Source: Rhodococcoides fascians NBRC 12155 = LMG 3623
Lineage (GTDB): Bacteria; Actinomycetota; Actinomycetes; Mycobacteriales; Mycobacteriaceae
Assembly: GCF_001894785.1 (NCBI RefSeq)
Contig: NZ_BCWW01000001.1
Location: 1,116,001-1,180,000, forward strand
Direction of reading: 5' to 3'
DNA length: 64,000 bases
Below the pieces are notes generated by a model, which was not told the DNA's origin, made no database searches, and saw only the letters and a program-made list of their open reading frames with translations. The position numbers and the translations under genes are program-made. Shown here piece after piece: positions 7,707 through 17,426 of the stretch. Positions within the stretch are counted from its first letter, which is position 1. Each line of letters begins with the position of its first letter.

Positions 7707-7833
7707 CACAACCCCGTGCCGAACGATACGGTCGTTTGGACTAATTCATGCGATAAGTTCCAACTCCGCGCCCGTTCTGGTGTACAACGCTAGTGACTCA
7801 ACTTCTGTTCTGCCGAAGATAGCGAGCACGTGT

Positions 7834-8850
7834 ATGAACGGCCTGGGGGCTACAGCTCGTCGGATCGGTAGGGGTGTGCTCGTGGCCGCGTGTATCGCTG
7901 CGTCGGCCGCGCAGGGCACGGCCCTCGCCGCGCCCGACGCGTCGACGTCGTACGTGGTGCGCACGGAGGAGACCGACGCCGTCGCCATGACGGCGTTCGT
8001 GCATTCGGCCGCGATGGAGCGGACCATCCCGCTGAAGATTCTCCGCTCTCCGGACCGCGCGAAACCGAGCCCTACCGTGTACCTGCTCAACGGCGCGGGC
8101 GGTGGGGTGGACGGTATGGACTGGTACACCCAGACCGATGTCGTGTCGTTCTTCGCGGACAAGAACGACAATGTGGTCACTCCCGTCGGCGGCGCCTATT
8201 CCTACTACACGGACTGGCAGCACGACGATCGCGTGCTCGGCCGCAACAAGTGGGAGACCTTCCTGACCCGCGAACTGCCTCCACTCGTCGACCAGCTGCT
8301 GAAGACCAACGGCCGCAACGTCATTGCCGGGATCTCGATGGCTGCGACGTCGGTGCTCAATCTGGCGGCGCACAACCCCGGTCTCTTCCGGGCGGTCGGC
8401 TCCTACAGCGGCTGCGCCTCGACCACCGATCCGTTGGGCCGCGCGTACGTCAAGACCGTCGTATCGATGGCGCTCGGAACCGACGTGAAGAACATGTGGG
8501 GCCCGGACGGCGACCCCGACTGGGTGCACAACGACGCTGTCGTCAACGCCGACAAGTTGCGCGGCACCGCGCTGTACATCTCCAACGGCAGTGGCCTGGC
8601 GGGGGCATCGGACACCTTCGACGGAACCAACCCCAACGGCCCCGGTTTCGTGCTGCTGAACCAGATGGTGGTGGGCGGTGCCATCGAGGTCGCGACCGGC
8701 GACTGTACCCGTCGACTGAAGAGCGCGCTCGAAAAGCTGGATATTCCAGCTCATTTCGAGCTACGGGAACGCGGCACGCACTCCTGGGGATACTGGCAGG
8801 ACGATCTCCACAATTCCTGGCCGATGTTCGAGCAGGCTCTGGCCGACTGA
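7834..8850 (+). CDS. secreted mycolyltransferase (antigen 85/esterase D family)
   Basis: Transfers mycoloyl groups from trehalose monomycolate to arabinogalactan, trehalose or proteins outside the membrane. ATG 7834 gives 338 aa with a signal peptide (basic MNGLGATARRIGRG, hydrophobic VLVAACIAASAA, then AAP). Family features are YLLNGAGGGVDGMDW, the nucleophile in AGISMAATSVLNLA, and the final His motif GTHSWGYWQDDLHNSWP. It is close to the minimum antigen 85 size and has no C-terminal LGFP repeats. It lies 1.3 kb after the tiny-peptide cluster. In Corynebacterium a mycoloyltransferase (MytC) O-mycoloylates PorA and PorH, so a functional link is an attractive inference. Confidence 0.93.
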   Translation: MNGLGATARRIGRGVLVAACIAASAAQGTALAAPDASTSYVVRTEETDAVAMTAFVHSAAMERTIPLKILRSPDRAKPSPTVYLLNGAGGGVDGMDWYTQTDVVSFFADKNDNVVTPVGGAYSYYTDWQHDDRVLGRNKWETFLTRELPPLVDQLLKTNGRNVIAGISMAATSVLNLAAHNPGLFRAVGSYSGCASTTDPLGRAYVKTVVSMALGTDVKNMWGPDGDPDWVHNDAVVNADKLRGTALYISNGSGLAGASDTFDGTNPNGPGFVLLNQMVVGGAIEVATGDCTRRLKSALEKLDIPAHFELRERGTHSWGYWQDDLHNSWPMFEQALAD

Positions 8851-8852
8851 CA

Positions 8853-10922
8853 TCACCGGCTCTCGAGCTGCCGCCACAGGAACTCGTACGTCAGTGCGGT
8901 CTTGAAGGCCAGCTGCGCATTGTCCGACGCCCCGCCGTGGCCGCCCTCGATGTTCTCGTAGTAACTCACGTCCTGACCGAGCTCGGCCAGCCGCGCAGCC
9001 ATCTTGCGCGCGTGTCCGGGATGGACTCGATCGTCTCGGGTGGACGTGGCGATGAGTATCGGTGGGTACTTCCGCTCGGACGCGGCCACGACGTTCTGGT
9101 ACGGGGAGTACTGCGAGATGAACTCCCATTCGGCGGGGTCGTCGGGGTTCCCGTACTCGGCCACCCAGGACGCTCCCGCGAGCAACAGGTGGTACCGCTT
9201 CATGTCCAGTAGCGGGACCTGACATACCAACGCCCCGAACAGTTCCGGGTACTTCGTTTCCATGATGCCCATCAGCAGGCCACCGTTGCTGCCGCCCTGG
9301 GCGGCCAAGCGATCGGCGGTGGTGATCCCTCGGGCCACCAGGTCGCGGGCGACCGCGGCGAAGTCCTCGTGGACCAGATGCCGGCCCGCTCGCAACACCT
9401 GGGTGTGCCAGGACGGTCCGTACTCGCCGCCGCCGCGGATGTTGGCGACGACGTAGGTGCCGCCGCGCTCGAGCCACGTTCGACCCATCGCTCCGCTGTA
9501 GCCGGGCGTCATCGAGATCTCGAAGCCGCCGTAGCCGTACAGCAGTGTGGGGCCGGGGCCTGCGTCGCCGCGTCGGACTACGAAGTAGGGGATCGCGGTG
9601 CCGTCGTCCGACTCCGCGAAGAACTGTTGCACGGTCATGCCGTCCGCGTCGAAGAAAGCGGGAGCCTGCTTGAGTACCTCGAGCGCGCCGCCGACCGTGC
9701 CGACCAGCAGCGTGGCCGGGGTGAGGTAACCCGAGGAGCCGAGGAAGAACTCGTCCCCGTTCTCCTCGGCGTCCGTACCGATGATCTCGGTCGACGCCAA
9801 CTCCGACAGCCCGTCGACGGTGGTCGTATCCCACTCCGTCGTGCGCGTTTTGCGCCCCTCCAGGTACGCAAAACGCGCACGAGGGGTGAGCACATGCAGA
9901 CGAGTCCGGACATCCTGCAGCGTCACCAGCAGCAGATGATTCTCGGTCCAGGCGTACTGATGCAGGGATGTGTGCTCGTCGGGAGTGAACAGAACCGTCA
10001 GAGATGCTGTGCCGCTCATGAATTCGTCGAAGTCGGCCGCGAGCAGCGCGCCCGCCGGATGGGTGACACCGTCGTAGGTCCACTCGGTCATCGTCCGAAC
10101 CAGCAGCCAGTTCTCGTGGACCGACGTCGATGCGTCCGTCGGCGTCGGAATGCGGGTCACCGCCGTACCGTCGAGCACGTAGGTCTCGGAGTTGTAGAAG
10201 TCGGTGGACCGCTGCACGAAGTCGCGCTCGAATCCCGGCGTGCGGTCGTGCCACGCGGAGATCGAGATGTCCCGCGATTCGCCCTCGTAGACGGTCTCCG
10301 CGTCGGCGAGCGGGGTGCCTCGGTGCCATCTCTTGGTGATCCGCGGATAGCCGGATTCGGTCAAGGACCCCGGTCCGAAATCGGTGCCGACGAACACGGT
10401 GTCGGCGTCGATCCAGCCGATGTCGGTCTTGGCCTCGGGCAGCGTGAAACCGCCGTCCTCCGCAGCGCGGAACGTGCGGGAGTCGAGATCGAACTCGCGT
10501 ACCACCGTCGCGTCGGCACCGCCTCGGGACAGCGTCACCAGAGCGCGCAGCTGGTCGGGGCGCAGTACCTGAGCGCCGCCCCATACCCAGTTCTCGCCCT
10601 CGTCGGCGGCCAGGGCATCGAGATCGAGCAGGACGTCCCATGCGGGTTCGTCCGTGCGGTACTCGTTCATCGTGGTGCGCCGCCACACCCCGCGGATGTG
10701 CTCGGCGTCGCGCCAGAAGTTGTAGAGGAACTGCCCGCGCCTGCGTGCGTACGGGATCCGCGCATCGGTGTCGAGAATCTCGCGTACACCCGCCACGGTG
10801 GCGTCGAAACGCTCGCCTGCCAGCGCCTGGATCGTCACCTCGTTCTTCTCGCGTACCCACGCGAGTGCGTCGTCGCCGGTGACGTCTTCGAGCCAGAGGT
10901 ACGGGTCGTCCGAGAAAGCCAT
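8853..10922 (-). CDS. prolyl oligopeptidase family serine peptidase (S9A)
   Basis: A 689-aa cytosolic peptidase without signal peptide, with an N-terminal beta-propeller and C-terminal alpha/beta-hydrolase domain. Nucleophile: [10 protein letters not shown]. Acid: [15 protein letters not shown]. Histidine: [12 protein letters not shown]. The family cleaves short peptides after proline. The start is ATG 10922 ([14 protein letters not shown]; the EDV motif is typical of the family N-terminus). Mycobacterium tuberculosis has an S9A peptidase (Rv0457c) at the same place relative to lpdC. It converges on the mycolyltransferase gene with two bases between stops. Confidence 0.92.
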   Translation of the reverse strand: MAFSDDPYLWLEDVTGDDALAWVREKNEVTIQALAGERFDATVAGVREILDTDARIPYARRRGQFLYNFWRDAEHIRGVWRRTTMNEYRTDEPAWDVLLDLDALAADEGENWVWGGAQVLRPDQLRALVTLSRGGADATVVREFDLDSRTFRAAEDGGFTLPEAKTDIGWIDADTVFVGTDFGPGSLTESGYPRITKRWHRGTPLADAETVYEGESRDISISAWHDRTPGFERDFVQRSTDFYNSETYVLDGTAVTRIPTPTDASTSVHENWLLVRTMTEWTYDGVTHPAGALLAADFDEFMSGTASLTVLFTPDEHTSLHQYAWTENHLLLVTLQDVRTRLHVLTPRARFAYLEGRKTRTTEWDTTTVDGLSELASTEIIGTDAEENGDEFFLGSSGYLTPATLLVGTVGGALEVLKQAPAFFDADGMTVQQFFAESDDGTAIPYFVVRRGDAGPGPTLLYGYGGFEISMTPGYSGAMGRTWLERGGTYVVANIRGGGEYGPSWHTQVLRAGRHLVHEDFAAVARDLVARGITTADRLAAQGGSNGGLLMGIMETKYPELFGALVCQVPLLDMKRYHLLLAGASWVAEYGNPDDPAEWEFISQYSPYQNVVAASERKYPPILIATSTRDDRVHPGHARKMAARLAELGQDVSYYENIEGGHGGASDNAQLAFKTALTYEFLWRQLESR

Positions 10923-11036
10923 GGCACAGTTCTAGCAGCACACGTGCGGTCGGGTGCAGGACGCGTGCGAGGCTACCGGCTGGTAACGAAGACCAGGTCG
11001 AGACAGTGTCGGAGGGCACGACTACGCTGGGGACTC

Positions 11037-12452
11037 GTGACCTCACACTATGACGTCGTTGTCCTCGGAGCCGGTCCCGGTGGGTACGTCGCTGCTATCC
11101 GCGCGGCACAACTCGGACTCAGCACTGCCATCATCGAGAAGAAGTACTGGGGCGGTGTGTGCCTCAACGTGGGCTGCATCCCCTCGAAGGCGCTTCTCCG
11201 TAACGCCGAGCTGGCGCACCTCTTCACCAAGGAGGCCAAGCTGTTCGGTATCTCGGGTGAAGCATCCTTCGACTTCGGCGCAGCATTCGACCGCAGCCGC
11301 AAGGTCGCGGACGGACGCGTCAAGGGCATCCACTTCTTGATGAAGAAGAACAAGATCCCCGAGTACGACGGCCAGGGCACGTTCACCGATGCCAACACCA
11401 TCGAGGTCGAACTGTCCAAGGGCGGCACCGAGACGATCACGTTCGACAACGCGATCATCGCGACCGGCAGCACCACCAAGCTGCTCCCGGGAACCGAGCT
11501 CAGCAAGAACGTCGTCACGTACGAAGAGCAGATCATGACCAAGGATCTGCCGGGATCGATCCTCATCGTCGGCGCGGGCGCCATCGGTATGGAGTTCGGG
11601 TACGTCCTGAAGAACTACGGAGTCGACGTCACCATCGTAGAGTTCCTCGATCGCGCGCTCCCCAACGAGGACAAGGACGTCTCGAAGGAGATCGAGAAGC
11701 AGTACAAGAAGCTCGGCGTCAAGGTCATCACCGGCGCGGGTGTGCAGAGCATCGACGACGACGGCTCCAAGGTCACCGTCGAGATCAAGCACAACAAGTC
11801 CGGTGAGAGCGAGACCTTCACCGTCGACAAGGTGATGCAGTCCGTCGGATTCGCTCCTCGCGTCGAGGGCTTCGGTCTCGAGAAGACCGGTGTCGAGCTC
11901 ACCGATCGCGGTGCCATCGGCATCACGAACACGATGCAGACCAACGTCCCGCACATCTACGCCATCGGCGACGTCACCGCCAAGCTCCAGCTCGCCCACG
12001 TGGCGGAGGCGCAGGCCGTGGTGGCTGCCGAAACCATCGGCGGCGCAGAGACATTGCCGATCGACGACTACCGCATGATGCCGCGCGCCACGTTCTGCCA
12101 GCCGCAGGTCGCGAGCTTCGGTCTCACCGAGGACCAGGCCCGCGAAGAAGCGCAGGCTCGTGGATCCGACATCAAGGTCGCGAACTTCCCGTTCGCCGCC
12201 AACGGCAAGGCACACGGCCTGGGCGACGCGACGGGCTTCGTCAAGCTCATCGCCGACACCGAGCACGGTGAGCTGCTCGGTGGCCACCTCATCGGACCGG
12301 ACGTCTCGGAGCTGCTGCCGGAGCTGACCCTGGCCCAGAAGTGGGACCTGACGGTCAACGAGCTGGCCCGCAACGTCCACACGCACCCGACGCTGTCGGA
12401 GGCACTGCAGGAAGCGATCCACGGCCTCGCAGGCCACATGATCAACTTCTGA
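11037..12452 (+). CDS. lpd: dihydrolipoamide dehydrogenase (E3)
   Basis: FAD-dependent oxidation of dihydrolipoamide in the 2-oxoacid dehydrogenase complexes; in mycobacteria also in peroxide detoxification. GTG 11037 gives 471 aa ([20 protein letters not shown]). The redox-active pair is in [12 protein letters not shown] (Cys42 and Cys47), the NAD-binding motif is [11 protein letters not shown], the FAD motif is [19 protein letters not shown], and the C-terminal [13 protein letters not shown] carries the active-site histidine and glutamate. Orthologous by position to Mtb lpdC (Rv0462). A terminator follows. Confidence 0.96.
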   Translation: MTSHYDVVVLGAGPGGYVAAIRAAQLGLSTAIIEKKYWGGVCLNVGCIPSKALLRNAELAHLFTKEAKLFGISGEASFDFGAAFDRSRKVADGRVKGIHFLMKKNKIPEYDGQGTFTDANTIEVELSKGGTETITFDNAIIATGSTTKLLPGTELSKNVVTYEEQIMTKDLPGSILIVGAGAIGMEFGYVLKNYGVDVTIVEFLDRALPNEDKDVSKEIEKQYKKLGVKVITGAGVQSIDDDGSKVTVEIKHNKSGESETFTVDKVMQSVGFAPRVEGFGLEKTGVELTDRGAIGITNTMQTNVPHIYAIGDVTAKLQLAHVAEAQAVVAAETIGGAETLPIDDYRMMPRATFCQPQVASFGLTEDQAREEAQARGSDIKVANFPFAANGKAHGLGDATGFVKLIADTEHGELLGGHLIGPDVSELLPELTLAQKWDLTVNELARNVHTHPTLSEALQEAIHGLAGHMINF

Positions 12453-12469
12453 TCTCTGCTGTAGAACGA

Positions 12470-12507
12470 CGAACGGCGGCGACCACCTCGGTGGTCGCCG
12501 CCGTTCG
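12470..12507. terminator. bidirectional terminator between lpd and the M48 gene
   Basis: A perfect 18-base stem: CGAACGGCGGCGACCACC at 12470-12487 pairs with its complement at 12490-12507 around TC. It serves both convergent genes. Confidence 0.85.
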
Positions 12508-12522
12508 CTTAGTTCTGGGGTG

Positions 12523-13572
12523 CTAGGACTTTCGCCAGTGATCGAACCTGCCCTTGATGTCCGACGCCACGTCGCCGATTCCGTTGCCGACGGCGTCGAC
12601 GGCACCGGTGAAGCCGCTGCCGATGTCGCGGACCGTCTTGATCAGCGGGTCCTCCGACGTGTCGAAGTTGTTTTTGTACGTGCGGGCCGCGTTACGGAAC
12701 TCCTCCGACACCTTGGCCTCGTGGTCGGTGAACCGGCGTGGGTAGTCGCCACGAAGGACCGCCGCGTACTCGCCGGTGTCGACCCACTTCTTCAGTTCCG
12801 CAGCTCGCAGCACCGAGAACGGGTGCGAGAGGAGTTCGAGATTGAGCAGCTTGAGCACGCCGTCGCGCAGATCTCCACTGGCCTCGTACTCGGCGGCCTG
12901 AGCGAGGAAGGCGTCGACGTCGATTTCGCTGATACGTGCGCCGCCCGCCAACTTGAGCTGCACGCTGATCGCGGTGTGCACATCCTGTCCGCACAGCAAA
13001 CCTGCTCTGTCGCCGGATAATTCGGATTTGCGCTGCCATTCCATCAGCCCCGCGATGACCGCGCGCAAGGCCCAGCCGCCCACCGGAACCCAGCCGACCG
13101 TGCCGGCGAGGCGCATCAGGTGCATGAGAACGGTGCGGTACACCGCGTGGCCGGACAGGGCGTGGCCCAGTTCGTGGCCGACGACGAATCGCTGTTCCTC
13201 GTAGGTCATTATGTCGAGCATGCCGGTGGTCAGGACGATGAACGGTCGATCCATCCCGATGGTGAACGCGTTGACCATCGGCGACTGAACCACGAACAGC
13301 TCCGGAGTTTCCTCCGCGCCGAGAATCTGCACACAATCGGCTCGAAGATCGTTCAGATCCTTGAACTGGCGTTCGTCGACGCGCACCGCGGTGGCCAAGT
13401 ACATCAGGCGATGCTGTCTCTCGCGCAGCAGTCCGGACAGCGTTCGCAGCACCGTGTCGAAGCCCTTGAGGGTGCGAAGAGTGACCAAGGCTGCTCGGTC
13501 CGAAGGGTGTTCCCAAGTGCGAGAAGAGATATCGGGAAACTCGATACGAGTACGGTCCGGTGCGTGTGTCAC
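12523..13572 (-). CDS. M48 family zinc metallopeptidase
   Basis: A 349-aa protein with the zinc motif HELGH at residues 133-137 (VVGHELGHALSGHAVY) and the downstream glutamate-containing KSELSGDRAGLL segment. One or two hydrophobic stretches around LMRLAGTVGWVPVGGWALRAVIAGL resemble HtpX-type membrane insertion. M48 proteases remove damaged membrane proteins or process prenylated or lipid-linked substrates. The C-terminal 60 residues (DIGSGFTGAVDAVGNGIGDV) are glycine-rich and outside the protease domain. In-frame start ATG 13572. Confidence 0.88.
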   Translation of the reverse strand: MTHAPDRTRIEFPDISSRTWEHPSDRAALVTLRTLKGFDTVLRTLSGLLRERQHRLMYLATAVRVDERQFKDLNDLRADCVQILGAEETPELFVVQSPMVNAFTIGMDRPFIVLTTGMLDIMTYEEQRFVVGHELGHALSGHAVYRTVLMHLMRLAGTVGWVPVGGWALRAVIAGLMEWQRKSELSGDRAGLLCGQDVHTAISVQLKLAGGARISEIDVDAFLAQAAEYEASGDLRDGVLKLLNLELLSHPFSVLRAAELKKWVDTGEYAAVLRGDYPRRFTDHEAKVSEEFRNAARTYKNNFDTSEDPLIKTVRDIGSGFTGAVDAVGNGIGDVASDIKGRFDHWRKS

Positions 13573-13689
13573 TGTGTGGCTCCCAGTCTGATCGGTCTGT
13601 TTGCCAAAGTATCAGTAAAAAGCCCTTCCGGTTCGTTCTTGACCACGGTCAGGTCTCGCTCTGCCGGGGGTACAGCAGGGTCGGTAGCG

Positions 13690-14454
13690 CTAATTCTTGG
13701 TGGCACTGACGAATTGGGCGAGACCGCGGATGTCCTGCTCGATGTCGGTCATGCCCGCAGCGGCGAACATCTCGGTGAACTGCCCCTTCGGGAACATGCG
13801 TACCCCGACGGCGGCAGATCCCAGGCCGACGACGGTACGCAGCGGTGCCAGGCCCAGTTGACAGCTGGTCATGATGGCGATGCGTCCACCCGGTCGCAGG
13901 ACGCGGATGAGCTCGTCGACCACCTGCAGTGGATGTGGCACGAGATACAGTGCGGCATAACAGCATACGGCGTCGAATGTCGCATCGGCGTACGGGAGTT
14001 CGGCCGCATCGCCGCGAACGTATGCCGCACGCGGCCCCCGATTGTCGCGCACTGCGCGAGCGATCATGGCCTCGGAGATATCGAAGCCGACGGCGATACC
14101 GTCCTCGGTCAGCTGCTCCGACAGGAACCTGGTGAAGTTGCCGGGGCCGCAGGCGACGTCCAGGACTCGCTGTGGCCCGTGTAACCGCAAGTCGGCGACG
14201 GCCTTGGCGCGTTCGGCGGACATGGGCAGCCCGCCGATTCCCATCATCGATACGCCGAACGGTCGCCAGATGTTCTCGTAGATCGCCGCGACACCGCGGT
14301 TGTTCATCGCTCGGCTGGCCATCGTCGGATTGGGGGCCTTGGCGTCGTCCATGAGTTCGACGTAGTCGCCGTCGATCCGGGCGCTCGTGCGGACCGACTC
14401 CGGTTCGATCATCGCCAGAGCGCGGCGCAGTGCAGTCTCGGGTGTCTCGTTCAT
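13690..14454 (-). CDS. class I SAM-dependent methyltransferase
   Basis: ATG 14454 gives 254 aa. Motif I is VLDVACGPGNFTRFL, the acidic loop is VGFDISEAMI, and VRPGG-like LRPGGRIAIMTS follows, as in Ubie/COQ5-type Methyltransf_11 enzymes. Substrate unknown; a small hydrophobic acceptor is typical. The start overlaps the stop of the upstream CMD-family gene in ATGA, so the two are translationally coupled. A longer in-frame reading beyond 14454 exists only in the shadow of that gene and was not used. Confidence 0.85.
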   Translation of the reverse strand: MNETPETALRRALAMIEPESVRTSARIDGDYVELMDDAKAPNPTMASRAMNNRGVAAIYENIWRPFGVSMMGIGGLPMSAERAKAVADLRLHGPQRVLDVACGPGNFTRFLSEQLTEDGIAVGFDISEAMIARAVRDNRGPRAAYVRGDAAELPYADATFDAVCCYAALYLVPHPLQVVDELIRVLRPGGRIAIMTSCQLGLAPLRTVVGLGSAAVGVRMFPKGQFTEMFAAAGMTDIEQDIRGLAQFVSATKN

Positions 14455-15011
14455 CGTCGTGGCGGCCGGTCGCCGTAGTCGCGTTCGACGCGGAGGGTGC
14501 CCAGTGTGGTTGCGAGCCCGTCGTATTGGGTGACCAGCAAGACGAATTCGATGAGGCGACGTTCGTCGAACTGGGTCGCCAGTTCGGACCACGTGGCGTC
14601 GGTGAGCGTCTTGGTCTCGATCAGCTCGTCGACGGCAGTGAGGATGGTGCGGTAGCGAGTCGACAGCCCAGGGGCGTGCGGGCCGGTCATGATCAGCTCG
14701 AGCAGGTCTCGGTCGATGCCGGCTCGACGGCCCAGGCGAATGTGGTGGTCCATCTCGTATGCGGATTCGCGCAGGTGCGCCACCCGGAGAATCACCATTT
14801 CCGATTCCTTGCGGGAGATCTTTCCGCCCGGCATCAGATGGCCGCTGTAGAACAGCCACGCCCGGTACAGGCCGCCGGTTCGACCGAGAGTGGTGAACAG
14901 GTGGGGGTTGGGTACTCCCGCGCCCTTTGCGATGACCTTGCAGATGACCCAGTTGACGGGGCCGAGAGTGCGGGCGGTACCGGACGGAATGCGAGGAGTG
15001 GTCACGATCAC
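14451..15011 (-). CDS. carboxymuconolactone decarboxylase-like protein
   Basis: The product is 186 aa. The helical core (LYRAWLFYSGHLMPGGKIS, then MVILRVAHLRESAYEMDHH) is the CMD/AhpD fold. The two redox cysteines of true AhpD are absent, so a peroxidase role is unlikely. Mtb Rv0464c is a protein of this type in the same neighbourhood (lpdC, Rv0463, Rv0464c, ramB). It starts at GTG 15011 or at the GTG two codons later. Coupled to the downstream methyltransferase. Confidence 0.82.
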   Translation of the reverse strand: MIVTTPRIPSGTARTLGPVNWVICKVIAKGAGVPNPHLFTTLGRTGGLYRAWLFYSGHLMPGGKISRKESEMVILRVAHLRESAYEMDHHIRLGRRAGIDRDLLELIMTGPHAPGLSTRYRTILTAVDELIETKTLTDATWSELATQFDERRLIEFVLLVTQYDGLATTLGTLRVERDYGDRPPRR

Positions 15012-15062
15012 ATCTTACCGACTGGTAGCTCCGCCGTCCGGGGACGCGGTTCGCAACGCCTT

Positions 15063-15081
15063 GCAGGGTAGGCTAACCTCT
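15063..15081 (+). promoter_or_regulatory. IdeR/DmdR iron box
   Basis: GCAGGGTAGGCTAACCTCT matches the IdeR consensus TTAGGTTAGGCTAACCTAA at 14 of 19 positions, including the central TAGGCTAACCT. It is about 40 bases upstream of a siderophore-type binding protein gene, so repression by iron-loaded IdeR is the likely control. Confidence 0.7.
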
Positions 15082-15119
15082 TTTGTGTCTCGCATTGTTC
15101 TACCCGGAGGTCCCTCGAA

Positions 15120-16046
15120 GTGGTGCAGTTCAAGCTCGGTCTGACAGCGTTGGCCATCACCGCGCTCGCGGTGGCGGCAGGAGCGACGGCATGCTCGTCG
15201 GCCGATACCGCCGACGGGTCCGCCGGCGAAGCGACTCGAACGGTCGAGACCGTTCGAGGCTCGATCGACGTTCCCGACAATCCTCTGCGGGTCGTCACCC
15301 TGGAACCGGTGGAACTCGACACCACGGTCGCGCTCGGCATCGTGCCCGTCGGCACGGCGGTGCTCAGCGAAACCGCCGGTGTGCCGCCCTATCTCGGTAC
15401 GGAAGCGGCCGGCATCGCCACGGTCGGCACCGTGGCCGAACCGACCATCGAGGACATCGCGGCCGCGCAACCCGACCTCATTCTCGGGACGGAGACTCGG
15501 CACGCGCAGTACTACGACCAACTCTCCGCCATCGCGCCGACGGTGTTCATCGCCTCCCAGTCCGATCCGTGGCGCGACAGTGTCCGATTCGTCGGGCGCG
15601 TTCTCGGCAAGGAGGCGAAGGCAGAGGAACTGCTCACCGCATACGACGACCGGTGCGCCGAGATCGCCGAAGAGCACGACACCGCCGGGAAGACAGCGCA
15701 ACTGATCAGGCCGCGCAGTGGTGAGCTGACCCTGTACGGGCCGTCGTCGTTCGCCGGAAGCACGCTCGAATGCGCCGGATTCACCACCCCGCCGCGGCCG
15801 GAATGGGCCGACGAGATCTCGGTCGACCTCTCGCCCGAGCTCGCGGCTCAGGCGGCAGCGGACCTAATCGTCGTCACCGCCGACAACCCGTCGGACCCCG
15901 CCGCCATCCCGTCGTCGATCACCGACAACGCTGCGACACTGCCCAATCCGCATGCGGTGGACCTGTCGTACTGGATCACCGGCGTCGGGCCCATGGGCGG
16001 ACAGACCGTGCTCGACGACATCGATCGTATTCTGTCGGATGCCTAG
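15120..16046 (+). CDS. iron-siderophore ABC transporter substrate-binding lipoprotein
   Basis: A 308-aa exported lipoprotein of the FepB/FhuD (helical-backbone, Peripla_BP_2) type. The N-terminus LGLTALAITALAVAAGATAC gives a signal peptide with a lipid-attachment cysteine in a slightly atypical lipobox (ATAC). Family features are NPLRVVTLEPVELDTTVALG, GTVAEPTIEDIAAAQPDLIL and YYDQLSAIAPTVF. The start is GTG 15120 (GGAGG nine bases upstream) or the adjacent GTG. No permease or ATPase gene is beside it, so it depends on transporter genes elsewhere. An IdeR box lies upstream. Confidence 0.9.
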   Translation: MVQFKLGLTALAITALAVAAGATACSSADTADGSAGEATRTVETVRGSIDVPDNPLRVVTLEPVELDTTVALGIVPVGTAVLSETAGVPPYLGTEAAGIATVGTVAEPTIEDIAAAQPDLILGTETRHAQYYDQLSAIAPTVFIASQSDPWRDSVRFVGRVLGKEAKAEELLTAYDDRCAEIAEEHDTAGKTAQLIRPRSGELTLYGPSSFAGSTLECAGFTTPPRPEWADEISVDLSPELAAQAAADLIVVTADNPSDPAAIPSSITDNAATLPNPHAVDLSYWITGVGPMGGQTVLDDIDRILSDA

Positions 16047-16053
16047 TGACGCG

Positions 16054-16722
16054 TCAGATTCGGACCGCGCCGGCCAGTGCCGCGGCCTGACGGGCGCGCT
16101 CGACCACTCGGTCGCGGGACGAATCGATATGTGCGACAAGCGTATCCAGCGCCGTGTCCAGCTGCCCGGCCAGTAGGTGCTCGACGATCGCGAGATGTTC
16201 ATCGATCGCCGAGACCACGGCCGAGGCGTCGAGACCACCGAGAATACGCACGGGCCGCACCTTGGCGTTGACGGCGCACAGGGCCTCGGTCAGAGCCGCA
16301 TTGCCCGACGCGGCCGACAACGCGACATGGAACTGCTCGTCCATGGCGACCATGTCGTCGGTGGTCTCCGGTGGGTGCGCACGCAACCCGGCCCACGTCA
16401 CCGCCAACGCCGACAAGGCCGCCCGATCGAAGGACTGCGGCGTCGAGCGAGTGATTCCGCGGGACTCGAGAGTCGACCGCAGTTCGTACAGATCCGGTAG
16501 GTCGCCGAGCCGGGGACGATAGGGATGCAGACCGGCCTCGTCGCGCACGACCAGACCGTCGGCTTGCAGACGTGCCAGCGCCTCCCGCACAGGAGTGCGC
16601 GAGACGCCGTACAGCTCGGCGAGACGCTCCTCGCCGAGCCGTTCCGTGGAGCCGATCGCACCGGAGATCAGATCCCGGCGCAGTGACGAATAGACCTTCT
16701 CGCGAAGGTCCTTGCGCGGCAC
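16054..16722 (-). CDS. GntR family regulator (FCD type)
   Basis: The product is 222 aa. The N-terminal winged helix (LREKVYSSLRRDLISGAIG and the GVSRTPVREALARLQADGLV recognition region, residues 5-70) is followed by an all-helical FCD ligand-binding domain with the usual metal-binding His/Asp positions (MDEQFHVAL). It follows urtE by 11 bases on the same strand, so it is probably the last gene of the urea operon. It may control that operon or a related nitrogen pathway; the ligand is unknown. Confidence 0.88.
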   Translation of the reverse strand: MPRKDLREKVYSSLRRDLISGAIGSTERLGEERLAELYGVSRTPVREALARLQADGLVVRDEAGLHPYRPRLGDLPDLYELRSTLESRGITRSTPQSFDRAALSALAVTWAGLRAHPPETTDDMVAMDEQFHVALSAASGNAALTEALCAVNAKVRPVRILGGLDASAVVSAIDEHLAIVEHLLAGQLDTALDTLVAHIDSSRDRVVERARQAAALAGAVRI

Positions 16723-16733
16723 GATAAGCCCGG

Positions 16734-17426
16734 TCAGATCGCCATGGCTGCGCGCACGTCGGCTTCGGAATCGGATCCGCCCACACCGGTGGACGTGATC
16801 CGGCCGGCCTCGAGAATGTAGTACTTCTGGGCAGATTCCAATGCGAAGCCGATGTGCTGCTCCACCAACAGCACTCCGAGACCGCCGCGGCGGGTGAGCT
16901 CGATGACGGTGCGCTCGATCTCGGCGACGACAGACGGCTGAATGCCCTCGGTCGGCTCGTCGAGAATCAGCATCCGCGGTTCGGTGATCAAGGCTCTTGC
17001 GATGGCGAGCTGTTGGCGCTGGCCGCCGGACAGCAGGCCGGCTCTGCGATTCAGCAATTCCTTCAGCGCCGGAAAGAGGTCGAGTGCCTCGTCGATCAGT
17101 GCCTTGCCGCGCTTGCGCCCGTCGGCCACCACCTGCAGGTTCTCCGCTGTCGTCAACTGACCGAACGACTGCTGGCCCTGTGGCACGTAGGCCAGTCCGC
17201 GGGCGACGCGGGCGCTGGGCCGCAACGCACTGACGTCCTCACCGTCGAACATGACCTTGCCCGAGTTCACTTTCAACAGCCCGACCGCCGCGCGCAGCAG
17301 CGTCGTCTTGCCCGCACCGTTGTGGCCCATCACCGCCGCGACACCGTCGGCGGGAACCGTCAGCGACGCACCGTGAACGACCTCGCTGCGGCCGTAACCT
17401 GTTCTGACGTCGACCAGTTCAAGCAT
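16734..17426 (-). CDS. urtE: urea ABC transporter ATP-binding protein UrtE
   Basis: A 230-aa LivF-like ATPase. Walker A GHNGAGKTT, signature LSGGQRQQLAIARAL and Walker B MLILDEPTEGIQPSVV are visible; the EGIQPSVVAEIE stretch is characteristic of UrtE. It forms the ATPase pair with UrtD. Its start overlaps the end of urtD by eight bases. Confidence 0.93.
   Translation of the reverse strand: MLELVDVRTGYGRSEVVHGASLTVPADGVAAVMGHNGAGKTTLLRAAVGLLKVNSGKVMFDGEDVSALRPSARVARGLAYVPQGQQSFGQLTTAENLQVVADGRKRGKALIDEALDLFPALKELLNRRAGLLSGGQRQQLAIARALITEPRMLILDEPTEGIQPSVVAEIERTVIELTRRGGLGVLLVEQHIGFALESAQKYYILEAGRITSTGVGGSDSEADVRAAMAI

Noticed and set aside
9369..11036. Plus-strand extension upstream of lpd that would give a 1027-aa fusion
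   Set aside because: The extension is antisense to the S9 peptidase. The GTG at 11037 gives the normal lpd N-terminus.
11043..12605. 520-aa minus-strand ORF opposite lpd
   Set aside because: Antisense to the complete lpd gene and through the terminator at 12470.
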